The position numbers and the translations under genes are program-made. A DNA stretch of 23,924 nt from an uncultured Clostridia bacterium (lineage in GTDB: Bacteria > Bacillota > Clostridia > Christensenellales > UBA1242): contig CAKVHA010000013.1 of the NCBI GenBank assembly GCA_934747775.1, forward strand, positions 1-23,924, read 5' to 3'. How positions within the stretch are numbered: the first letter of the stretch is position 1; every line of letters starts with the position of its first letter. The notes under the pieces are model-generated. The model saw only the letters and a program-made list of their open reading frames with translations, was not told the origin of the DNA and made no database searches. Positions 7,245 to 15,200 of this stretch are shown here, piece by piece.

Positions 7245-10200
7245 CTAAGCATTTTCGACTTGTGTTTTTTTAGGTTTAATATAAAACTCTACCCCACCAA
7301 TACTTTCACCAGTTGTGTCATCTTTAATATCCGAATACATTTTCTCGCTGCTTTGTGGTGCATTTGTAAACACTTTTAGGCTATAAACAGGAATTGCACT
7401 ACTAACACTTGTGTTAATAGTAACTTTTAAGTATGGGGCGCTGGCATCAAACTCAAATTTCAATGTAATAGTAGCTTCTATATTTCCACCTTCTTCAATG
7501 TTGGCAATTTTAATTACTTCATCATTAAATGTGTATGAATTTGATTCTTTGGCGTTTGTTGCCGAAACACCAACAAAGTTTTTCATTGCTTGTTGTTCGT
7601 TTTTGGTTACATTTATATATTCATCTCGCACAACTTTATAGTTTTCGCTTGTTCCAACTGTTATGTTGTTTCCATTCTCGTCGTAGCATACTATATCTTT
7701 TAAATATAACCTATTATCTTCGGTATAATCTTCTATTGTTTCACCATTTTTTTGAAGTTTGCAAGAAGACAAATAGAATGTTGTATCGCTACCTTCTAAA
7801 GCTTCCAAAACCACATCATTTGCATTATGGCCAGTAGCTGCAGATCTATCGGAAACGCAAGTAAACTGATTTTTATCTTTTAATTGTCCATCTTTATAAA
7901 CATCTACTGTCGCATAAGCGTAAAGATTATCAACATAATTATCTATTGTTATTTTTTGTTTTGCTGGTGCGTTGCTTGCATAATACAAATATGTGTACTC
8001 GCCTTCTTTTGTTGTGTATGGTGTTCCGTCTGCCAAGGTTTGAACAACAAACGCATAAAGTTCCATTGAGCCATCTAAAACATTAAGAGCTCTTAAGTTA
8101 AATGTGCTTTTGGTTGTGCCGTTGTCTACATATGTTGTGCCAACTTCCATAAACTCATACTCTTCTTCTGCTCCAGCACCATTGCCTTCGCCGTAATTTA
8201 CACCAGTAAGTGCATATTTAAACTTATATGTGATTTCATTATATTTTTCAGCTTCTCCGTCAACTATTCGTCTAAATGTAGGAAGAAGTTTGTAATATTT
8301 TTCATCTTCCATATTGTCAAGCTTTTTAACAACCCACTTAATTGTTTTGTAGGTCATAGTGCTATCTTTAAAAGTACCTGCAAGGTCGTCTAACCCATAC
8401 TGTTTGCTGCCACGATTAAGCCCAGTAACTTTACTTTCTACAAGATCTGTATTTCTTTTATAAATCCAGCGTGCTGTGTTTAGCACAAACGCTTCTGACG
8501 ACTTATTAAAGTAAATAGAGCCTTCTTTGTAGTTAACTTTATATGGCGAATATCCATATATTGTTGTGCCAGAATTTTCAAACAAATATTTTAATGCTTT
8601 AAATTCATTGCTATCTTGATTATTAACATCCAAACTTGTGATTTCATTTTTCCAAATCCCACTAGTAATGTTGTAACTATAGGTGTACTTATTTCTTGTG
8701 TATGTATTACTCTCTTCTTCACCATCTAGTACTTTTATAACATTTTGCAAGTTTGCTGGAGTAATGAAATCGCTACCGTTAAAAATTTTCCAACCTTCAC
8801 TAAATCTGTAGTACCAATCTGTTCTTGACCCAGCACCTTTAGAAGTAAGCGTAACAAGTGTAACATTTTCCACTTCGTTTTGATATTTGTAAACCAAAAA
8901 ATAATCGTTGCCAGTAAATGTGTTAACCATTGGGTTAAACTCCCACTTTGTAACGCCATTTTCAGTCGTTTTATTTACTTTTAGTGTCATATCGTCAATA
9001 ATCTGAGCAGCAATTTGCGTTTGTGTGGCGCTATCTGTAAATGTAAATTTATTTTCTTCTGGAACATTAACATCGTCATCATTAAGTAATTTTTTGCAAA
9101 CAATAATTTCTACATTTCTAAGGTTTGCTTTCAAAACATCGTTGTCAACGTTTGAGTTATCGGCTTTTAGGTTAACCCACAAGTGGTTTGTTGTGTCGTC
9201 GGTTGTTAAATCTTCAACACTAAAAGTGCCACCTTCAAAAACATTAAAGTTAACTTCAGGCGATGCATTAATGCTTACAACTTTAATGTTTTTAACATTA
9301 ATTTCAATATTAAAGCGAACAAAAACAAAATTTAACACTTCGTTAAGGGCGCTAATGCGGTCGTTGTAGGCGTTGTTTATACCAAACTCCACTAGTCCTA
9401 TTTTATTTACAACCTTATCTAATATGGCTTTTTGTGCCACAGAACAACGCGAGTACATATAGTTGTTAACAAACTCATTTATACTTGCATAGTCTAATGC
9501 GGTATCGGAATAATTGTTGGTTTTAAGCGAAGTAATTATACTGTTTGCAAGTGTTTCGCTAAAAATGCTTTCTAAGTAATATGTTCGATAAATATATGTT
9601 GAAACTGTAGCCAATTTCACATCGTTTGCACCATTCTTAATGGTTGGATATGGCGAATAATATGTAAACAAATATGATTTTTCGGTGGCTGTGTTAATGT
9701 TTGTAACACTTAAATCGCTTACGCGTTTTTCGGTTACTAGGTCTACCCCATTAATATCTTTATCATCATCGGAATTGAAATAAAGAATTTTTTTCATTCT
9801 ATTTGGGTTTATTACATTGTTTATATCACTTTGTGTCCAAGCACCTTTATACGAATTAATCATATTTGAGTTTTCGCACTCTATTTTAAACTGATTTTTC
9901 TTGCTTGTTGCAATATTTACAGTTTCGCTAAGCGTATTGTTGTTGGCAGCAAGCGTAGAAAGAACACGAGTTCCTTGGCTGTTATCTATAACTTTAACAT
10001 AGTTACTTTTTAGCCCAACATCAACCAAAACCTTAAGTGTTGCAAATGCGTTTTGGCTAGAGTCTACAAATTTTATTTCTATTTCGCCGCCTTTTGTTAT
10101 GTACGAATCTGGAATTACTTGATTATTAGCATCCAATTCTGGAACTTTTTTAAATTTAATTGTAAAGTCTTGTCCCGCAGTAACAGGCGTAATTTCTTCA

Positions 10201-10460
10201 ATAACATCGTTGCCCGTAACAATTTTTGCGGTCAATGTAAGCTGGTTTGCTTCAGCTGGCAAAAAATCTACCCTGCCCGTATAACTATCATCGTTATCCG
10301 AAATAACAGCGTATTCTTTTTGCCCATTTATTGTTAGACTATTTATATAAACTTTTGTGGGATTAAACCCTTTGGTTATAACCGTGCCAAGTACTGCAAG
10401 CCCTGTTACGCCCGCAACAACCAAAAACGCCCACAAAACATACTTTAGTACCTTTTTCAT
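7245..10460 (-). CDS. Large membrane-anchored extracytoplasmic protein of unknown function (1071 aa)
   Basis: I do not recognise the family. Residues 1-5 are basic (MKKVLKY). One hydrophobic segment at about 7-29 (VLWAFLVVAGVTGLAVLGTVI) then forms a signal anchor without a clear signal-peptidase or lipobox site. The remaining 1040 residues are hydrophilic and rich in N, T, D, Y and beta-strand-like alternation, as in Ig-like or other beta-rich surface proteins; residues 35-145 resemble a bacterial Ig-like strand pattern. No LPxTG sorting signal, choline-binding, S-layer-homology or enzymatic motif is seen, and the end (KPKKTQVENA) is not hydrophobic. It begins 18 bases after the DUF1858 stop with GGGGAAG just upstream, so the two are probably cotranscribed. 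No strong terminator follows before the next promoter. Confidence 0.85.
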   Translation of the reverse strand: MKKVLKYVLWAFLVVAGVTGLAVLGTVITKGFNPTKVYINSLTINGQKEYAVISDNDDSYTGRVDFLPAEANQLTLTAKIVTGNDVIEEITPVTAGQDFTIKFKKVPELDANNQVIPDSYITKGGEIEIKFVDSSQNAFATLKVLVDVGLKSNYVKVIDNSQGTRVLSTLAANNNTLSETVNIATSKKNQFKIECENSNMINSYKGAWTQSDINNVINPNRMKKILYFNSDDDKDINGVDLVTEKRVSDLSVTNINTATEKSYLFTYYSPYPTIKNGANDVKLATVSTYIYRTYYLESIFSETLANSIITSLKTNNYSDTALDYASINEFVNNYMYSRCSVAQKAILDKVVNKIGLVEFGINNAYNDRISALNEVLNFVFVRFNIEINVKNIKVVSINASPEVNFNVFEGGTFSVEDLTTDDTTNHLWVNLKADNSNVDNDVLKANLRNVEIIVCKKLLNDDDVNVPEENKFTFTDSATQTQIAAQIIDDMTLKVNKTTENGVTKWEFNPMVNTFTGNDYFLVYKYQNEVENVTLVTLTSKGAGSRTDWYYRFSEGWKIFNGSDFITPANLQNVIKVLDGEEESNTYTRNKYTYSYNITSGIWKNEITSLDVNNQDSNEFKALKYLFENSGTTIYGYSPYKVNYKEGSIYFNKSSEAFVLNTARWIYKRNTDLVESKVTGLNRGSKQYGLDDLAGTFKDSTMTYKTIKWVVKKLDNMEDEKYYKLLPTFRRIVDGEAEKYNEITYKFKYALTGVNYGEGNGAGAEEEYEFMEVGTTYVDNGTTKSTFNLRALNVLDGSMELYAFVVQTLADGTPYTTKEGEYTYLYYASNAPAKQKITIDNYVDNLYAYATVDVYKDGQLKDKNQFTCVSDRSAATGHNANDVVLEALEGSDTTFYLSSCKLQKNGETIEDYTEDNRLYLKDIVCYDENGNNITVGTSENYKVVRDEYINVTKNEQQAMKNFVGVSATNAKESNSYTFNDEVIKIANIEEGGNIEATITLKFEFDASAPYLKVTINTSVSSAIPVYSLKVFTNAPQSSEKMYSDIKDDTTGESIGGVEFYIKPKKTQVENA

Positions 10461-10478
10461 TCTTCCCCATTAAAAAAA

Positions 10479-10724
10479 TTATTTTTTATTTACTTTTGTG
10501 CGGCTTGTCGCTTTCTTTTTTGCCTCTACTTCAATAGGTTCGTTAAGTTTTTGTAGCATTAGGTCTACGTCTATGCCGTGAACTTGTCCTGCTTCTTCAA
10601 TAGTTTCCATTTGACTCATTGGGCACGAAAAACAATGCATTCCAAAGCCTGTTAAAATAACTTTTGCATTTTTGTTTAGTTTTAAAACCTCGCCAATTGT
10701 CATATCTTTAGTAATAGTTTTCAT
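10479..10724 (-). CDS. DUF1858 domain CxxC protein (putative disulfide-redox protein)
   Basis: 81 residues. Residues 1-63 closely fit the small DUF1858 (prismane-associated disulfide redox) family: ITKDMTIGEVLKLNKNAKVILTGFGMHC, then FSCP, METIEEAGQVHGIDVDLMLQKLN. Cysteines 31 and 34 form the family's CxxC in GMHCFSCP. The last 18 residues are a lysine-rich extension. The family is predicted to act in thiol redox or metal handling, but no reaction is established. GGGGG lies 6 bases before the ATG. It is the first gene of a pair with the large anchored protein. The 11-mer TACTATGCAAA lies 33 bases upstream. Confidence 0.9.
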   Translation of the reverse strand: MKTITKDMTIGEVLKLNKNAKVILTGFGMHCFSCPMSQMETIEEAGQVHGIDVDLMLQKLNEPIEVEAKKKATSRTKVNKK

Positions 10725-10757
10725 AAAAAACCCCCATTTGCAACTGTTGTTTTATGT

Positions 10758-10768
10758 TTTGCATAGTA
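10758..10768 (-). promoter_or_regulatory. TACTATGCAAA motif upstream of the DUF1858 gene
   Basis: Exact 11-mer on the minus strand, 33 bases before the start codon, in the fba/DUF1858 divergent spacer. TACTAT could be a -10 box, but the -35 candidates are weak (TTTGTT at 16 bases). No hairpin follows it. Confidence 0.4.
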
Positions 10769-10864
10769 GTGATAAACCACACAAAACAAATATTAATTAA
10801 TAGTATTATACTCAATTTTATTAATTTAAGCAAATAATAATAAAGCAAAATTTATATATTTTAT

Positions 10865-10893
10865 TTGCTAAAATAAAATAAAAACATTAAAAT
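10865..10893 (+). promoter_or_regulatory. Sigma-A-type promoter of fba
   Basis: TTGCTA (10865-10870), 17 bases, TAAAAT (10888-10893), giving a leader of about 23 bases. The 15-mer TTTATTTGCTAAAAT at 10860-10874 is identical to that at the pgk promoter. Confidence 0.6.
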
Positions 10894-10922
10894 AATTGTA
10901 TAAAAAATTTTAGGAGAACAAA

Positions 10923-11837
10923 GTGAAATTAGTAAATTTTAATAAAATGTCAAAAGACGCCTTAAAGCGTAACTATGCAATTGGCGCGTATAATTTTGTA
11001 AATTTAGAAGGATTAAAGACAATTATTAGCACAGCAAACGAGTGCGGCTCGCCAGTTGTTGTGCAAGCAAGTACGGGGGCAATTAAGTATATGGGACTAA
11101 ACACAATTGTGCCTATGCTAAGTAGCATTGATAGCAAAGTTCCAGTATGTTTAAACCTAGACCACGGACAAACCTTTGAAGACTGCAAAAACGCTGTTGA
11201 TGCTGGGTTTACAAACGTTATGATAGACGGCTCACACCTAAGCTACGAAGAAAATGTAGCCATAACAAAACGCGTTGTGGACTACGCCCACTCTAAAGGC
11301 GTAACTGTTGAAGGCGAACTTGGAACTATTGGCGGAAAAGAAGACGAAGTAAGTGGCAAAATTTTATTTACCGACCCAAATCAGGCAAAAGAGTTTGTGA
11401 AAAAAACTGGCGTAGACAGCCTCGCAATAGCAATTGGCACAAGCCACGGCCCAAACAAATTTAAGGGCGAAGCGAAATTAAGAATAGATATTTTGGAACA
11501 AATTGAAAAACTTATTCCAAACACACCACTTGTTTTGCACGGCGCAAGTTCTGTACCACCTACCTTAAAAGATTTTGCCATTAGCACTGGTATGAAAATT
11601 GAAAACGCAAACGGTGTTCCAGAAAATATTCTTAGCGAATGCGCTAAGCACAATATTTGCAAAATTAATGTGGATAGCGATTTAAGAATTGCATACACCG
11701 CTGGTGTGCGCGAAATTTTAAACTCCGCCCCAGAAACTATTGATATTAGAACCTACAACAAAAATGGTATGGTTAAAATGAAAGAAATCATCGCCCACAA
11801 AATGAATAATGTATTTTTAAGCGGCGGAAAGTATTAA
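10923..11837 (+). CDS. fba: Class II fructose-bisphosphate aldolase
   Basis: Zinc-dependent cytoplasmic aldolase that cleaves fructose 1,6-bisphosphate into the two triose phosphates of glycolysis. The 304 residues fit the class II FbaA/GatY/KbaY-type family. Visible residues: catalytic D80 and zinc ligand H81 in LNLDHG, the EGELGTIGG loop with E132, zinc ligands H175 (GTSHGPNKF) and H206 (LVLHGASSVP), and the phosphate-binding KINVDSDLR. The start is GTG with GGAG 6 bases upstream; no in-frame ATG fits before it. It is the only clear plus-strand gene, divergent from the DUF1858 pair and convergent with the 78-residue gene, and appears monocistronic. Specificity for fructose rather than tagatose bisphosphate is inferred from the glycolytic setting. 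Confidence 0.95.
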   Translation: MKLVNFNKMSKDALKRNYAIGAYNFVNLEGLKTIISTANECGSPVVVQASTGAIKYMGLNTIVPMLSSIDSKVPVCLNLDHGQTFEDCKNAVDAGFTNVMIDGSHLSYEENVAITKRVVDYAHSKGVTVEGELGTIGGKEDEVSGKILFTDPNQAKEFVKKTGVDSLAIAIGTSHGPNKFKGEAKLRIDILEQIEKLIPNTPLVLHGASSVPPTLKDFAISTGMKIENANGVPENILSECAKHNICKINVDSDLRIAYTAGVREILNSAPETIDIRTYNKNGMVKMKEIIAHKMNNVFLSGGKY

Positions 11838-11885
11838 TTTTTGCGGTTTTAAAGTCAACAAATAATGTAGCAAGTATAAAAAACA

Positions 11886-11929
11886 AAAAAACACGGAAAT
11901 TTCCATGTTTTTTGTGTGTTTGCATAGTA
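11886..11929 (-). terminator. Composite 3' element C: TACTATGCAAA + 5 nt + terminator hairpin (also terminates fba)
   Basis: In the minus direction: TACTATGCAAA (11929-11919), CACAC, then an A6-flanked stem ending in U6 (11913-11886). In minus-strand RNA one stem position is a U-G wobble; in plus-strand RNA the same position is a C-A mismatch, so the hairpin is better suited to the minus transcript, although it lies between convergent genes and can serve both. The motif begins 4 bases past the stop of the 78-residue gene. Confidence 0.8.
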
Positions 11930-11933
11930 GTTA

Positions 11934-12170
11934 TTAGTCTTCTTCAATAATCTTTTTAATTTCTTTAAGATTGCTTAAAGTAAGTTCGTCTTTAATTTCT
12001 TTGTATGCGTCGGTAAAAGCTTGTTTAACGTCGTCACTATACTCGTCGTTGGCAAGCGCAATATCGCGCATTTTTTTAGCAACTTCTTCAACTTCTTCCT
12101 TTGTTGTAAAGTCGCGAGCCATAATAATTTTTTCTATAATTTCAAACTTATAAACATTTTTATTAGCCAT
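11934..12170 (-). CDS. Small acidic helical protein of unknown function (78 aa)
   Basis: I do not recognise a family. The protein is highly charged (E, D and K rich), without cysteine, membrane segment or signal peptide, and predicted mostly helical (EEVEEVAKKMRDIALAND, DVKQAFTDAYKEIKDEL, NLKEIKKIIEED). GGAGG lies 5 bases before the ATG, which favours this start over Met17. It follows the 1579-residue coiled-coil gene after 60 bases with no hairpin between, so it is probably cotranscribed with it and shares composite 3' element C. A role as a small partner or chaperone of the coiled-coil protein is only a guess from position. Confidence 0.78.
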   Translation of the reverse strand: MANKNVYKFEIIEKIIMARDFTTKEEVEEVAKKMRDIALANDEYSDDVKQAFTDAYKEIKDELTLSNLKEIKKIIEED

Positions 12171-12230
12171 AATATCCTCCTTTTAAATGTTTCTCCATTT
12201 GTTGCATTTTAGGTTAACAAACTAACCGCG

Positions 12231-15200
12231 CTACATATTTGGACCATCATTGCTTGGTGTACTTGGTGTAGAATTAATAGGAGCAACCCCTGCTTTATAT
12301 TGATCTGCAGTATTTCCGTTTTGTTGAGTACCTACTTTTGCTGCGTTTCTTACTTTTGCCCTATCACTTTCAACTAGTTCTTTATTTTCGTCAGTGATTT
12401 CTTCACCTTCGTGCAATTTATCGCCAATTGTTTTCTCACGTTCGTCGGCAACTTGTTCAGCAACTTTTTCGCTTATGTCCTTCATATCATCATACGCTTG
12501 TTCTTTTTCTTCTTTTGTTGCATCTTTGTTAATTTCCAAACCGATAATATTATATTGTTTGTCTTTTTCGTTCAACAAAACCTTACCATCTTTATCACTT
12601 TCAACAAGTATTTTTAACCCCTTGTTATATCTTGCAACTGCGTATTTGTTTATTGGTTTACCCATATCGTCTTTGAGCTGTTCAACTTCAACTTTCTTGC
12701 TAGGTTCAATCGCTTTACCTGTGGTTTCTGCCAACGCGGTTTGTAATTTCATATCTTCATTTAAATATTTTTGTGCAGCTTTTTGATATTCACTAACATT
12801 AAAGCTAATACCCTTAGAACTTAAATAACCATACAATAATGATTGTTTTGAACCACTAAATTCAACTTCATATTTGCCATTTACACCACTAACTTTAACA
12901 AATTTTTCGTTAAACTTTCCCTGAGTTGCTTGATACAATGTATAACGAGCCTTACCGGACGAAGTTAATCCACTAAAGATTTCGTCTATGTTTCCTTTTA
13001 CTTCTTCTTCAATTTCCTCATAAAGTGATGGTGGTTGAACATCTTCTCCAGTTATCAAGTTTTTATAAGGCGCTGGTCTTTCTTTTAGATCCATAAGAGC
13101 TTCTTTAGCTGCTTTTTGTGCGTCTTGTTCATTTGCGAAAGTCTGTCCTTTAAGCTTTTCGTCAATAATGTTTTTCACCATTGCATTAACAGCAGTGTTT
13201 TCACATATCTCACGCATACGAAGTTCTGCAGTTTTCAAGTCAACATCATCATCTTGTTCTGGTGAAGCTATTCTCACAATATCAGCCATAACCCTACCAA
13301 TTGGAGCTATACCTTTTTCTCCGCCGACATCTATCAAGTTTTTCCTTAAGTCTATAAACAACGCATCAGAAGCTAGGTTTGTAACACTAGAAGCATATGT
13401 TTCTTCTGGCTTTTCAGCTTGTGGTTCTTCAGTTTGTGGTGGTTTTTTATCGGGTTTTTGAGTATTATTTTGATCTGTCTCACTAGCGTCTGGTATATTT
13501 TTACTTTCATCTGTTTTTGGATTTCCCGATGCTACTTTTGGTTCAACTCTTGATGCACCAGTATTGTTAGCACCTGCAGCGTTAACATTTGTTGCTCGCC
13601 CCATTGTAATGCCATTTAAGCTATTATAAACATCTAAAACTTTGTTGTACAACGCAATTTGAGCTTCAAGAGAAGAGTAACTTGATGGAACAAAACCTGC
13701 AAAACCTTTTACGGTTCTAGTACCACCCATTTGTGGGGCTGTGTTAGAAACTTGTGGTTGACGCGCTGGTTGTTGTGTTTGAGCATTAACTCTAATATTG
13801 TTTCGCACAACATTATTAACTTTATCTAAGATATATTCTTGTTGGTTAGCCTTTTTAACAGCATTAACAATTTCTTCATTTGTAGGATTATTAATATCTT
13901 TTAAATTATCTGCAAGTAGCAAATCTCTACGGTTTATCAAGAATTTTATTCGATCATTTTCGTTTAATCTATCAAAATCGCTAGCACCAACACTTCGTAC
14001 TTCATTTACAGTATTATCGTAATTATTTCTAAGGTTAGCAATTCGATTTCTAAGTTTATTGTAGCCTTCTTCACTAATAGCAATTCTATTAAAGTTATAA
14101 CTTTCGTCTGCCACCAACTGCTCTATTTCTTTGTTTAAAGTGATTTGTGTAATGGCTTGAGTGTAATACTCTCTATCCACAACACTTCCATTTTGGTCAA
14201 ACACCTTAGATTTATCTAGCTTACTCCACCAATCGTAAATAATGGAATCAATTCTTTGGTCTGGAGTCATAATGTTTTTTATATCTACAACTTTGTCAGC
14301 TTCTATTTCTGGATTATCAGATTGTGGAGTTCTGTTTTCACGTACTACTTCGCTATATTGTTGACTTTCGGCATTTGCTGCATTTTTAAAGAATGAATAT
14401 TTTACACCATGTGGCACAATTATTTCTTTATCTGCTTTTCTAGCATCGTCTAATGCTTTTTCTTTGTCTTCAAGTTCTTTTGTTGCCTTAGCAATATTGC
14501 TATCTAGTTCTTTTTTAGCTTGTTCTTTTTCAATAAAATCTTTTTGTGCTTCGGAATATTCTGTAATAGTTTTTTCTATAATCTTTTTTCTTATTGCTTC
14601 TATTTCAGCATTGTTTTGTGAAATTAATCCGTTTGTATTATTTAACGCGTTTTGTTTGTCATCATAACCAACTTCAGCTTTTACAGCATTCTCTGCCGCT
14701 TTAAGCTCAGTTTGGGTAGCAGCAATAATTTTATTGGCTTCTATTATTCTTGTTTTTAATTTACCTAACTCTTTAGACAACTCTTTATTCTCTATGGTTT
14801 CTTCATATTGAGCTTTTACTCTGCTTTTGCCCAAAGTGTGTGTTTCTGTGGAAATTACATTGCCACCATGCATTTCCTTTCGTTTCTCTAACTTAGCTGT
14901 AATTGCATGATTGTTTTGCGTTTTTTTATCTTCAATTTCAGTTATTCTAGCATTACATTCTTCAATTTCTTTCTGCTTTGACACAATTAATGTTTGTTTT
15001 TTTGTTGTTTCATCATCTTGTGAAAATGTAACTTGACGATTAACTTCTTCTTGAGCTTCATTAAAAACTTTTTGTTGTTTCTTTTGTTGGTCAACAAGTG
15101 CTTTTTTGTTTCTTTCAAGATTTCTTAACTGACTTTGAAGTTCTTCTGCACTTTTTGGAATATTTTGCATTGGAAGAATTGCTGCAGTTTTTAAAATTTC

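Noticed and set aside
9485..9495. CTTGCATAGTC, a near match to the 11-mer inside the large surface-protein gene
   Set aside because: Two mismatches and a coding position; consistent with chance.
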